Of a stretch of DNA of 29,494 bases, positions 16,392 through 23,869 are shown piece after piece. Source of the stretch: Desulfuromusa sp. (lineage in GTDB: Bacteria > Desulfobacterota > Desulfuromonadia > Desulfuromonadales > Geopsychrobacteraceae); contig JAOZLQ010000005.1 of NCBI GenBank assembly GCA_029934755.1, positions 1-29,494 on the forward strand, read 5' to 3'. A model generated the notes under the pieces. That model had not been told where the DNA came from, made no database searches, and saw only the letters and a program-made list of their open reading frames with translations. Position numbers and translations under genes: made by a program. Numbering within the stretch: the first letter of the stretch is position 1; the number at the start of each line of letters is the position of its first letter.

Positions 16392-16433
16392 ATATTAATT
16401 CTCCCTCTCAAGAGACCCTGACGAGGCTATCAA

Positions 16434-17063
16434 TTACTTAGAGTAAAGTTCAACGATCAACTGTTCTTGGAACTCAGGTGTTGTCAATTCGCTTCGAACA
16501 GGAAGAGTTTTTATCGTACCTTTAAATGCATCACGCTCAAGTTCTACCCATGACGGTAGTCCACGACGCATAACACTATCCAATGATTCATTAATACAGG
16601 TGACTTCACGACTTTTCTCACGCAGACTAACGACATCATTCGGACGTACGAGATAAGAAGGAATATTGACCTTGTGACCATTAACCTGAAAATGGCCATG
16701 ACGAACTAAGGTCCTTGCCTGTGCTCTGGACACAGAAAAACCAAGACGATAAATTGCGCTATCGAGACGGCGCTCAAGTAAGGTCAGTAGGTTTTCACCA
16801 GTAACACCCTTCATGCGATCAGCCTTAGCAAAATACAGTCTGAACTGTTTTTCCTGCAAGCCATATGTACGCTTCATTTTTTGTTTTTCGCGCAACTGAG
16901 TACCATAATCAGAGACCTTGGTACGACGTTGACCATGTTGACCTGGAGCATAATTACGCCGCTCTAAGGCACACTTATCGGTATAACATCTGTCCCCTTT
17001 TAGGAACAACTTTGCATTTTCTCTTCTGCATTGACGGCAGACTGGACCAGAGTATCTAGACAA
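16434..17063 (-). CDS. rpsD: 30S ribosomal protein S4 (zinc-binding form)
   Basis: 209 residues. It nucleates assembly of the small subunit 5' domain on 16S rRNA and in many bacteria represses its own operon. The N-terminus has C9, C12, C26 and C31 (PVCRQC, DRCYTDKC), the zinc-binding (C+) variant. RLDSAIYRLGFSVSRAQARTLVRHGHFQVNG is the S4 RNA-binding domain. The start codon is TTG, 6 nt after AGGAGG; the reading MSRYSGPVCR fits the family and there is no in-frame ATG nearby. Confidence 0.97.
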   Translation of the reverse strand: MSRYSGPVCRQCRRENAKLFLKGDRCYTDKCALERRNYAPGQHGQRRTKVSDYGTQLREKQKMKRTYGLQEKQFRLYFAKADRMKGVTGENLLTLLERRLDSAIYRLGFSVSRAQARTLVRHGHFQVNGHKVNIPSYLVRPNDVVSLREKSREVTCINESLDSVMRRGLPSWVELERDAFKGTIKTLPVRSELTTPEFQEQLIVELYSK

Positions 17064-17081
17064 CTTCTTCCTCCTTGATGC

Positions 17082-17477
17082 TTAAACGCGACGACGCTTG
17101 GGCGGACGACAACCATTATGAGGTATCGGTGTTACGTCCTTAATCATAGTAACTGTCAGACCTGCCAGTGAGAGCGCACGCAAAGCTGACTCACGACCAC
17201 TGCCTGGACCTTTTACATATGCATCAACCGAACGCATACCATGCTCCATAGCCTTGGTCGCGGCATCTTCTGCCGCTATTTGTGCTGCAAATGGTGTACT
17301 TTTACGTGAGCCCTTAAAACCTTTGGCTCCAGACGTAGACCATGCAACGACATTACCCACGGGGTCGCAAATTGTCACGATGGTATTATTAAAGGTCGAT
17401 TGTATATGCACAACACCTTTAGCAATATTTTTCTTTTCAACTTTTTTACGAACGACTTTCTTACCTGTTTTAGCCAT
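17082..17477 (-). CDS. rpsK: 30S ribosomal protein S11
   Basis: 131 residues. GVVHIQSTFNNTIVTICDPVGNVVAWSTSGAKGFKGSRKSTPFAAQIAAEDAA is a near-consensus S11 core, and the C-terminus VTPIPHNGCRPPKRRRV is conserved. It forms part of the 30S platform that contacts mRNA in the E-site region. ATG start; 11 nt after rpsM and 18 nt before rpsD. Confidence 0.98.
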   Translation of the reverse strand: MAKTGKKVVRKKVEKKNIAKGVVHIQSTFNNTIVTICDPVGNVVAWSTSGAKGFKGSRKSTPFAAQIAAEDAATKAMEHGMRSVDAYVKGPGSGRESALRALSLAGLTVTMIKDVTPIPHNGCRPPKRRRV

Positions 17478-17488
17478 GTTAACTCCGC

Positions 17489-17857
17489 TTATTTTTTCTT
17501 ACCGGCAACAGTCTTCTTCGGCCCCTTACGAGTCCTTGAATTATTCTTGGTGTTCTGACCACGCACTGGTAGACCTTTACGATGACGTAACCCACGATAG
17601 CAGCCAAGATCCATCAATCGTTTAATATTCATTGTCAGTTCACGTCGCAAATCACCCTCGACGTTGCAATTCTTATCCACAAGTTCACGAATCTTCACCA
17701 GTTCAGATTCTGTCAAATCATCAGTACGAGCGTTAAAATCAACACCAGCCTGTGAAAGAATCTGTTGCGACGTAGTGCGACCAATCCCATAAATATATGT
17801 CATAGCCACTTCAATGCGCTTATTACGCGGTAAATCGACTCCAGCAATACGTGCCAA
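17489..17857 (-). CDS. rpsM: 30S ribosomal protein S13
   Basis: 122 residues. ARIAGVDLPRNKRIEVAMTYIYGIGRTTSQQIL at the start and the C-terminal GCYRGLRHRKGLPVRGQNTKNNSRTRKGP are diagnostic. It sits in the 30S head, forms intersubunit bridges and its tail contacts P-site tRNA. The start codon is TTG, 5 nt after a perfect AGGAGG; no ATG is available at this position. It follows rpmJ by 17 nt. Confidence 0.97.
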   Translation of the reverse strand: MARIAGVDLPRNKRIEVAMTYIYGIGRTTSQQILSQAGVDFNARTDDLTESELVKIRELVDKNCNVEGDLRRELTMNIKRLMDLGCYRGLRHRKGLPVRGQNTKNNSRTRKGPKKTVAGKKK

Positions 17858-17874
17858 TTTTTCCTCCTAGGGCC

Positions 17875-17988
17875 TTATCCCTGTCTTTGCTTGTGTTTGG
17901 GATTCTCGCAGATGATCCGGATAACACCTTTACGCTTAACAACCTTGCATTTATCGCAGATCTTCTTAACCGAAGCTCTAACCTTCAT
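17875..17988 (-). CDS. rpmJ: 50S ribosomal protein L36
   Basis: 37 residues: MKVRASVKKICDKCKVVKRK and on to the ending HKQRQG. C11, C14, C27 and H32 form the CCCH zinc ribbon, so this is the zinc-binding L36. It binds 23S rRNA near the factor-binding region of the large subunit. Start ATG with AGGA 8 nt upstream; the stop is 17 nt before rpsM. It is separated from adk by an unusual 263-bp gap containing hairpins. Confidence 0.96.
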   Translation of the reverse strand: MKVRASVKKICDKCKVVKRKGVIRIICENPKHKQRQG

Positions 17989-18251
17989 TTTGAGATCCTT
18001 TTCCTATCAATTCCATCTATCAACAGCGATAGATCCAATATTATTATATTAAAGACGAGTCAACAGTCTCTGATATGCAAAAGCATGTACAACATTTTTG
18101 TTATATAAGGCACAAATAAGTAAAGGGAAAGCCAACATAACCATTGAAGACCGGTTGTGCCTTCCACTTCATACTTCATTATTCTACCAACTAATTCAGT
18201 TCATTCATTATAATTCAGGAACAAATGTTTTCACGGAATTACTTTAAAACT
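17989..18251 (-). other. adk-rpmJ intergenic gap (no map or infA)
   Basis: 263 bp, more AT-rich than its flanks and far longer than any other gap in the ribosomal cluster (otherwise 42 nt or less). It holds a 7-bp hairpin at 18015-18034 just upstream of rpmJ, a 9-bp inverted repeat (AAGGCACAA, 18107-18115 and 18155-18163), and a 39-codon minus-strand ORF (18060-18179) of hydrophobic composition without a convincing ribosome site. Many bacteria have map and infA here; neither is recognisable. It probably contains a promoter or regulatory leader for the rpmJ-rplQ segment, but no clean -35/-10 pair is visible. Confidence 0.6.
18015..18034 (-). promoter_or_regulatory. Hairpin in the rpmJ leader
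   Basis: ATCTATC, 6-nt loop, GATAGAT: a 7-bp perfect stem ending 26 nt before the rpmJ ATG on the transcribed strand. It is not followed by a U-run, so it is not a terminator. It may be part of an autoregulatory leader of the alpha-operon segment, or chance in AT-rich DNA. Confidence 0.3.
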
Positions 18252-18896
18252 TCAGCAATTCTGAAGAGTTAATATTATTTGTTCATGAACATCCGAAATC
18301 TCAGCCATACCATCAATAACGCTTAACAGATTTGCATCTCGATAATAATCTTCAAGAGGTGCAGTTTGTTGATGATAAACTTGCATCCGATTACGAATAG
18401 TCTCCTCGCAATCGTCATCACGTTGCTCCAACTTTCCACCGCATGAACAAGTATTATTCTGTGCAGGAGGATCATACTGCAAGTGGTAGACCTTTCCACA
18501 ACTCCTACATGTGCGGCGACCGGTCAAACGTTCCACCAAAACATCGGTCTCAACCTGTAGAGAAACAACCGCATCAAGAGGCATATTCAACTCTTCAAGG
18601 GACTGCTTCAATGCATCCGCTTGAGGCAGTGTACGAGGAAAACCATCAAGAATAAATCCTCCGTCACAGTCATCCGCTTGTAAACGCTCGCGAACAATCC
18701 CCACAACAACCTCATCAGGGACTAGATCTCCAGCATCCATATACTCTTTTGCTTTGAGCCCCATTAAAGATTGATTCTGGACAGCTGCACGCAAAATTTC
18801 ACCAGTAGAAATCTGCGGGATATTGTATCTATTCATCAGCATCGCTGCCTGCGTACCTTTACCAGCACCAGGAGGACCTAGCAAAATAATATTCAT
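18252..18896 (-). CDS. adk: Adenylate kinase
   Basis: 214 residues from ATG. It interconverts ATP plus AMP and two ADP in the cytoplasm. The P-loop GPPGAGKGTQA is near residues 8-18, the AMP-site segment is STGEILRAAV, and GFILDGFPRT and the LID arginines (LTGRRTCRSC) follow. The LID carries a zinc-type cysteine set: C130 and C133 (CRSC), then C150 and C152 (TCSCGGKL). The second pair is CXC, one residue shorter than the usual CX2C/D. A TTG one codon upstream is in frame, but the ATG has AGGG 7 nt away, overlapping the secY stop. The 9-nt gap to secY implies co-transcription. Confidence 0.96.
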   Translation of the reverse strand: MNIILLGPPGAGKGTQAAMLMNRYNIPQISTGEILRAAVQNQSLMGLKAKEYMDAGDLVPDEVVVGIVRERLQADDCDGGFILDGFPRTLPQADALKQSLEELNMPLDAVVSLQVETDVLVERLTGRRTCRSCGKVYHLQYDPPAQNNTCSCGGKLEQRDDDCEETIRNRMQVYHQQTAPLEDYYRDANLLSVIDGMAEISDVHEQIILTLQNC

Positions 18897-18905
18897 CAAT
18901 AAACC

Positions 18906-20213
18906 CTAGCCGTGCCGACCTTTAAGCGTCACACCCTTCATAAATCCCTCATAGGACCTGGAGATCAGATGGGCTTCAATTTGAGAAGCAGTATCCATTC
19001 CCACACCAACCACGATCAACAATGATGTTCCTCCAAAAAAGAAGGGGACATTCAATTGACTAATCAACATCGTCGGCAGAACACAAACCAATGAAATATA
19101 GATCGCACCAACAAAAGTCAATCGGCTTAAAACCATATCTAAATAATCTGCAGTTTCTTTACCCGGACGAATACCTGGGACAAAACCACCTTGATTTTTA
19201 ACATTGTCTGCGACATTGACAGGGTTAAACGTTATAGCCGTGTAGAAGTAGCAAAAGAAGACAATAAAAGCAATATAAAAAACATTATAGACCCAATGGG
19301 ATGGTGACAGATAGGCAGACATTGTCTTTACCCAAGGGGCATCAATAAAATTTGCTATAGTTGCTGGAAACATCATAATTGAGCTAGCAAAGATGGGAGG
19401 GATAACCCCACTCATATTGATTTTCAATGGAAGATGGCTGGCTTGACCACCCATATTACGCATGCCAACTACCCGTTTAGCATAATGGATTGGCACGCGG
19501 CGTTGAGCACGTTCCATGAACACAATAGCCCCTACCGTTACCAGCATAAGTGCAAGGATAAAGATAACAATCGTAGGTGACATTGCACCAGTCTGCACCA
19601 AACGAATCGAATTAACTATGGCAGAAGGCGTACCAGCAACAATACCGGCAAAGATAATCAGAGAAATACCATTCCCTATCCCTCTTTCAGTAATTTGCTC
19701 ACCAAGCCACATAATAAAAGCGGTACCTGCGGTCAATGTAATAACCGTCATCAAGATAAACCCAATGCCTGGGTTCATTACAACCGGTTCACCTGCCGGG
19801 CCCACCATTGACTGTAAACCCACCGCAATGCCAGTCCCCTGAATTAACGCCAAGACAATTGTGCCATAACGAGTATACTCAGTAATTTTTTTACGCCCCT
19901 GCTCGCCATCCTTAGAGAGTTTTTCAATAGGCTCAAAAACAACTGTTAGAAGTTGTAGAATAATTGAAGAACTGATGTACGGCATGATCCCGAGAGCAAA
20001 GACAGCCATTTGCTGCAAAGCACCACCAGTAAAAGAACTCACAAGGCCGAGCAATGTCCCCTCAGTTCCCTCAAAAAACTTAGCAAGAACGTGGGCATCT
20101 ATACCCGGAGTCGGGACATGACAGCCAACCCGATAAACCGCAAGCATAGCAAGAGTAAAAAGGATTCTCCGCCGCAATTCAGGAATAGCTAAGATATTTT
20201 GCAGGGTTGACAT
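18906..20213 (-). CDS. secY: Preprotein translocase subunit SecY
   Basis: 435 residues with ten hydrophobic membrane segments. It forms the protein-conducting channel of the Sec translocon with SecE and SecG in the inner membrane. The N-terminus ELRRRILFTLAMLAVYRVGCHVPTPGID is typical; ALGIMPYISSSIILQLL is the conserved TM2 region, and ITERGIGNGISLIIFAGIV and RRVPIHYAKRVVG are family hallmarks. The cytosolic C-terminal loop ISRSYEGFMKG contacts the ribosome and SecA. It starts 3 nt after the rplO stop. Confidence 0.98.
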   Translation of the reverse strand: MSTLQNILAIPELRRRILFTLAMLAVYRVGCHVPTPGIDAHVLAKFFEGTEGTLLGLVSSFTGGALQQMAVFALGIMPYISSSIILQLLTVVFEPIEKLSKDGEQGRKKITEYTRYGTIVLALIQGTGIAVGLQSMVGPAGEPVVMNPGIGFILMTVITLTAGTAFIMWLGEQITERGIGNGISLIIFAGIVAGTPSAIVNSIRLVQTGAMSPTIVIFILALMLVTVGAIVFMERAQRRVPIHYAKRVVGMRNMGGQASHLPLKINMSGVIPPIFASSIMMFPATIANFIDAPWVKTMSAYLSPSHWVYNVFYIAFIVFFCYFYTAITFNPVNVADNVKNQGGFVPGIRPGKETADYLDMVLSRLTFVGAIYISLVCVLPTMLISQLNVPFFFGGTSLLIVVGVGMDTASQIEAHLISRSYEGFMKGVTLKGRHG

Positions 20214-20216
20214 AAG

Positions 20217-20657
20217 TTAAAGAACCTCAACCTTGCCACCAGCAGCTTCAATTTTTGCTACTGCAGACTTACTGAATTTGTGCGCATAGACAGTTAATGC
20301 TTTGGTTAAATCACCATCGGCCAAAACCTTAATTCCATCCTTCATACCAACAACAAGACCAGCCTTGCCATACTGTTCTAAATCGATAACAGAACCAGCT
20401 TCAAAGGCCTCAAGATCACGTAAGTTTACCAGATTAAAAACCTTCTTATTTCTGGATACAAAACCACGCTTTGGAATCCTTCGCTGGAGCGGCATTTGTC
20501 CACCTTCAAATCCGGGTTTTACCCCGCCACCGCTACGAGCATTTTGACCCTTATGACCTTTACCAGAAGTTTTACCTGTTCCGGAACCTGGGCCTCGACC
20601 AATACGTTTTCTATTTTTTGTTGAACCGGGAACCGGCTTGAGATTGCTTAAATCCAT
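20217..20657 (-). CDS. rplO: 50S ribosomal protein L15
   Basis: 146 residues. MDLSNLKPVPGSTKNRKRIGRGPGSGTGKTSGKGHKGQNARSGGGVKPGFEGGQMPLQRRIPKRGF is the Gly/Lys/Arg-rich extension that penetrates 23S rRNA, followed by the globular domain ending AKIEAAGGKVEVL. It is a late-assembly component of the large subunit. ATG start; 21 nt after rpmD and 3 nt before secY. Confidence 0.98.
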   Translation of the reverse strand: MDLSNLKPVPGSTKNRKRIGRGPGSGTGKTSGKGHKGQNARSGGGVKPGFEGGQMPLQRRIPKRGFVSRNKKVFNLVNLRDLEAFEAGSVIDLEQYGKAGLVVGMKDGIKVLADGDLTKALTVYAHKFSKSAVAKIEAAGGKVEVL

Positions 20658-20678
20658 CTTGCTATCCTCTGCGTGTTA

Positions 20679-20858
20679 TCAGTCTTCTACCGCAACCATA
20701 TGTTCAACTTTTCGGATCATCCCACGTATTTCTGGGGTATCCTGCAAAGCAACTGTCTGATGCAGACGATTTAATCCAAGACCCTTAAGCACTTTGGCAA
20801 AATAAGCCTTACGACCAATCGGACTTTTTTTCAGGGTGACTTTTACTTCCGCCGCCAT
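20679..20858 (-). CDS. rpmD: 50S ribosomal protein L30
   Basis: 59 residues: MAAEVKVTLKKSPIGRKAYF at the start, then KVLKGLGLNRLHQTVALQDTP and IRGMIRKVEHMV. These match the short bacterial L30, including the SPIGR motif and the GL-LNR turn. It lies 28 nt after rpsE and 21 nt before rplO, the standard spc-operon position. Start ATG preceded by AGGAG. Confidence 0.96.
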   Translation of the reverse strand: MAAEVKVTLKKSPIGRKAYFAKVLKGLGLNRLHQTVALQDTPEIRGMIRKVEHMVAVED

Positions 20859-20886
20859 TATTTTGTTCTCCTAGTTCCAGAAACCC

Positions 20887-21378
20887 TTAAACCTTAGAAA
20901 TACCACGACGGGTATAAATCTCTTCAGGGCTTTTGAGCATTTTCAGCGCACTCATTGTTGCCTTAACCACATTGTGTGGGTTATTTGACCCCAAACATTT
21001 GGTCAAGATATTTCCTATTCCGACTGCTTCCAGAATTGGACGAACAGCTCCACCAGCAATAACACCAGTACCATCAGAAGCTGGTTTCAAAAGAACCCGT
21101 CCTGCACCATATTTGCCGATAACATCGTAAGGGATGGTTCGGCCTTCCTGGATAGGTACTTTTATTAAACTCTTTTTGGCCTGTTCAACGCCCTTACGGA
21201 TCGCCTCTGGGACCTCTTTTGCCTTACCTAAACCGTAGCCAACATGACCATTCCCATCACCAACGATGACAAGGGCAGAGAAACTAAATCTACGTCCACC
21301 TTTAACAACCTTGGAGTTACGATTGATATGGATGACCCGGTCAGTCAATTCTAATTCATTGGGATCAATGTGCAGCAC
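20887..21378 (-). CDS. rpsE: 30S ribosomal protein S5
   Basis: 163 residues from the chosen GTG. The double-stranded-RNA-like N domain (LTDRVIHINRNSKVVKGGRRFSFSALVIVGDGNGHVGYGLGKAKEVPEAIRKG) and the C domain (LLKPASDGTGVIAGGAVRPILEAVGI, with GSNNPHNVVKAT) are complete. S5 affects decoding accuracy and lines the mRNA entry channel with S3 and S4. An ATG two codons upstream (21384) is in frame but has its GGAG only 1 nt away; GTG at 21378 has GGAG at 7 nt and gives LHIDPNELEL near the terminus, as in relatives. Confidence 0.96.
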   Translation of the reverse strand: MLHIDPNELELTDRVIHINRNSKVVKGGRRFSFSALVIVGDGNGHVGYGLGKAKEVPEAIRKGVEQAKKSLIKVPIQEGRTIPYDVIGKYGAGRVLLKPASDGTGVIAGGAVRPILEAVGIGNILTKCLGSNNPHNVVKATMSALKMLKSPEEIYTRRGISKV

Positions 21379-21390
21379 AAACATTCTCCT

Positions 21391-21753
21391 CTAGAGCTTC
21401 AATCCGGCTTCTCTTGCAGCGTCAGCAAGAGCTTGAATGCGGCCCTGATACAGAAAACCGTTACGGTCGAAAACAACATTGGTAATATTCTGGTCAAGAG
21501 CTTTTTTAGCAATTGCACTTCCAACTGCCTTAGCCGCATCTACATTTCCACAACTAACCAATTCAACATCCTTGCCAAGTGATGAAGCTGCAACCAAAGT
21601 CTTGCCAGTTCCATCTTCAATAATTTGCGCGTAAATATGTTTAGCGCTACGGAAAACTGAGAGCCGAGGGCACTCACTCGTTCCACGTATCTTTTTTCTA
21701 ACCCGTGCCTGACGCTTCAGTCTTGATACACGCCTCTTTTGGGAAACATCCAC
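21391..21753 (-). CDS. rplR: 50S ribosomal protein L18
   Basis: 120 residues. RRVSRLKRQARVRKKIRGTSECPRLSVFRSAKHIYAQIIEDGTGKTLVAASS is near consensus and ENITNVVFDRNGF-type residues precede YQGRIQALADAAREAGL. It binds 5S rRNA with L5 in the central protuberance. The start codon is GTG with AAGGAG 7 nt upstream. Confidence 0.97.
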   Translation of the reverse strand: MDVSQKRRVSRLKRQARVRKKIRGTSECPRLSVFRSAKHIYAQIIEDGTGKTLVAASSLGKDVELVSCGNVDAAKAVGSAIAKKALDQNITNVVFDRNGFLYQGRIQALADAAREAGLKL

Positions 21754-21776
21754 TGTTATGCTCCTTACTGAAATTC

Positions 21777-22313
21777 TTACTTACCTGTTTTACCAGCCTT
21801 ACGCAAGATATGCTCATCTGCATATTTGATTCCCTTACCCTTATAAGGCTCGGGCTTACGATACGAGCGAATCTTTGCAGCGGCAGATCCAACAAGCTGC
21901 TTATCAATCCCCGTAACGGAGAGTTTGGTCTGTTTTTCGATCTCTACATTTATTCCATCAGGGAGCTCATAGACAACGGGATGAGAATACCCAAGAGACA
22001 AAGTCAAGACATTTCCATTGATCTCAGCACGATAGCCAACACCATTAATTTCCAAATTCTTTTTAAATCCGACAGTTACACCGACAACCATATTGTTAAT
22101 CAGAGCCCTTGTCAAACCATGCAATGCTGCATCCTGCTTACTATCAGACGGCCTTGTAACTTTGACCTGATCAGCTTCAACCGCAATGGCCATTCGCTCA
22201 TGTAGCTCTTGCGAAAGTGAACCCTTAGGGCCAGCAACTGTCATATTATTTCCGTCAAGAGAAATCTTGACATCCGCTGGAATAGCGACTGGTAATTTAC
22301 CGATACGTGACAT
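21777..22313 (-). CDS. rplF: 50S ribosomal protein L6
   Basis: 178 residues. MSRIGKLPVAIPADVKISL starts the first of two similar domains; the second begins near GVGYRAEINGNVLTLSLGYSHPV. The C-terminus RSYRKPEPYKGKGIKYADEHILRKAGKTGK is conserved and contacts 23S rRNA helix 97 near the sarcin-ricin loop. The open frame runs 17 codons further upstream, but ATG at 22313 has AAGGAG 7 nt away and gives the family N-terminus. Confidence 0.97.
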   Translation of the reverse strand: MSRIGKLPVAIPADVKISLDGNNMTVAGPKGSLSQELHERMAIAVEADQVKVTRPSDSKQDAALHGLTRALINNMVVGVTVGFKKNLEINGVGYRAEINGNVLTLSLGYSHPVVYELPDGINVEIEKQTKLSVTGIDKQLVGSAAAKIRSYRKPEPYKGKGIKYADEHILRKAGKTGK

Positions 22314-22335
22314 TTTGAAGCTCCTTGTTCTGCTA

Positions 22336-22734
22336 TTACCAAACGGTACAAATAACTTCGCCACCTACGTGAGCCTGGCGAGCAGAAACATCATCAAGAA
22401 CTCCTATGGATGTCGACAGTATCGAAGCACCAAGGCCGTTCTTTACCCGTGGAATATCATCCTTACCAACATAGACACGACGCCCTGGGGTAGAAATACG
22501 CTTAATTTCATGGATGATCGGTTCTTGATTATCATCATACTTCAGATAGATTCGCAGGATGCCCTGCTTACTATCACTAATAACCTTAGAATTCTTAATA
22601 TAGCCAAGGTCTTTCAACGCAGTAGCAACTGCAACCTTAACGTTACTCGACGGCATATCAAGTTTAGCGTGACCTGCCGTCCCAGCATTACGAATGCGGG
22701 TCAGCATATCAGCCATCGGATCTGTCATAGACAT
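22336..22734 (-). CDS. rpsH: 30S ribosomal protein S8
   Basis: 132 residues. SMTDPMADMLTRIRNAG at the start and the C-terminus GLGASILSTSIGVLDDVSARQAHVGGEVICTVW are diagnostic. It binds helix 21 of 16S rRNA; in E. coli it represses the spc operon. ATG at 22734 has AAGGAG 8 nt upstream; a second ATG two codons in is less well spaced. Confidence 0.97.
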   Translation of the reverse strand: MSMTDPMADMLTRIRNAGTAGHAKLDMPSSNVKVAVATALKDLGYIKNSKVISDSKQGILRIYLKYDDNQEPIIHEIKRISTPGRRVYVGKDDIPRVKNGLGASILSTSIGVLDDVSARQAHVGGEVICTVW

Positions 22735-22755
22735 AGGTGGATCTCCTTCTTGCTG

Positions 22756-22941
22756 TTACCAGCTGGACTTGACAACACCAGGGACTTTTCCTTCGGATGC
22801 CAGTTTCCGCAGACATATTCTGCACATATCAAACTTGCGATAATAAGCGCGCGGACGGCCACATATCGGGCAGCGATTGTACTCACGCACCGCAAATTTC
22901 TTAGGCCGTTTTGCTTTGGCTATCATTGATTTCTTCGCCAC
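22756..22941 (-). CDS. rpsZ: 30S ribosomal protein S14, type Z (zinc-binding)
   Basis: 61 residues, the short type Z form rather than the roughly 100-residue rpsN. MAKKSMIAKAKRPKKFAVRE precedes CPIC (C24, C27) and CRIC (C40, C43), a four-cysteine zinc site. It assembles late in the 30S head. GTG start with GGAGG 5 nt upstream. It lies 21 nt from both rplE and rpsH. The symbol rpsN is also used for this gene. Confidence 0.96.
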   Translation of the reverse strand: MAKKSMIAKAKRPKKFAVREYNRCPICGRPRAYYRKFDMCRICLRKLASEGKVPGVVKSSW

Positions 22942-22962
22942 TATATCCTCCGCTCTTCAGCT

Positions 22963-23502
22963 TTATTTTCTAAACGGCATGCCGAGGCCAGTCAATAGAG
23001 CTCGACCTTCCTCGTCAGTTCTAGCCGTTGTTACAATCGTGATATTCAAACCGGAAACTTGAGCAATTTTATCCAAGTCAATTTCCGGAAATATTAACTG
23101 TTCACGAATACCCATGGTGTAATTACCCCGCCCATCAAAAGCCTTAGCAGAGATCCCCTTGAAGTCACGAACACGAGGCAAAGCAACATTAACCAAGCGG
23201 TCAAGGAACTCCCATGCTCGATCCTGACGCAAAGTCACACATGCCCCGATAGACATCTCTTCGCGCAATTTAAATCCTGCAATCGATTTCTTAGATTTAG
23301 TAACTATGGGTTTCTGCCCGCTGATCCTTGCTAGCTCATCAACAGCAGATTCAAGGAGCTTGGGATTCTGTATTGCCTCACCAAGGCCCATATTCAGAAC
23401 AACCTTCTCAATCCGAGGAACTTCCATAACGGTCTTATACTGGAATTCCTTCATCAGGGCAGGTACTTGATCCTCAAGATATGCCTGTTTCAATCTGGCC
23501 AT
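22963..23502 (-). CDS. rplE: 50S ribosomal protein L5
   Basis: 179 residues. MARLKQAYLEDQVPALMKEF, then KVVLNMGLGEA, ISGQKPIVTKSKKSIAGFKLREEMSIGACVTLR and VRDFKGISAKAFDGRGNYTMGIREQLIFPEI are family blocks. It carries 5S rRNA into the central protuberance and contacts P-site tRNA. A TTG one codon upstream is in frame; ATG at 23502 with GGAG 6 nt away is preferred. Confidence 0.98.
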   Translation of the reverse strand: MARLKQAYLEDQVPALMKEFQYKTVMEVPRIEKVVLNMGLGEAIQNPKLLESAVDELARISGQKPIVTKSKKSIAGFKLREEMSIGACVTLRQDRAWEFLDRLVNVALPRVRDFKGISAKAFDGRGNYTMGIREQLIFPEIDLDKIAQVSGLNITIVTTARTDEEGRALLTGLGMPFRK

Positions 23503-23514
23503 CAAACTCTCCGT

Positions 23515-23844
23515 TTATTTATCAACGCTCTCGTTACACTTCTTGCAATAACGAGTTTTAGTACCATCCTCAAGCAACCGAACACCCGTACGCGTCGCCT
23601 GGTTACAAGAGCCACAAACAAGCATAACATTCGAAATACTCAATGGAGCTTCCTTCTCAACTATCCCACCTTCAGGATTAAGTTGATTGGGACGAGTATG
23701 GCGCTTAATAACGTTAAGGCTTTCAACAACAACGCGTCCTTTACCAGGAAGCACACGTAAAACCTTGCCAGTTTTACCTTGCTCTTTCCCAGCAAGAATC
23801 TTCACAATGTCATCTTTCTTGACATGTAATTTAACAATAGACAT
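23515..23844 (-). CDS. rplX: 50S ribosomal protein L24
   Basis: 109 residues from ATG. The KOW domain is VKKDDIVKILAGKEQGKTGKVLRVLPGKGRVVVESLNV. The C-terminal part has cysteine pairs C77/C80 (CGSC) and C100/C103 (CKKC), a zinc-ribbon-like site. L24 is an assembly initiator near the exit tunnel. The frame extends five codons upstream to a TTG, but MSIVKLHVKK from ATG at 23844, with GGAG 9 nt away, matches the family. Confidence 0.96.
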   Translation of the reverse strand: MSIVKLHVKKDDIVKILAGKEQGKTGKVLRVLPGKGRVVVESLNVIKRHTRPNQLNPEGGIVEKEAPLSISNVMLVCGSCNQATRTGVRLLEDGTKTRYCKKCNESVDK

Positions 23845-23869
23845 GCTTTGATACTCCAACTATTTAAAT

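Noticed and set aside
18043..18063. TATAAT-like and TTGACT-like hexamers upstream of rpmJ
   Set aside because: They are only 9 bp apart, so they do not form one promoter; each alone lacks a good partner at 16-18 bp.
18250..18266. Hairpin CTTCAG-CTGAAG with four U overlapping the adk stop as a terminator
   Set aside because: Only a 6-bp stem and a short U-run; it may cause pausing but is not convincing as a terminator.
22186..22929. Long plus-strand open frame antisense to rplF, rpsH and rpsZ
   Set aside because: It lies wholly opposite three certain ribosomal genes, has no family resemblance and is an expected by-product of their codon bias.
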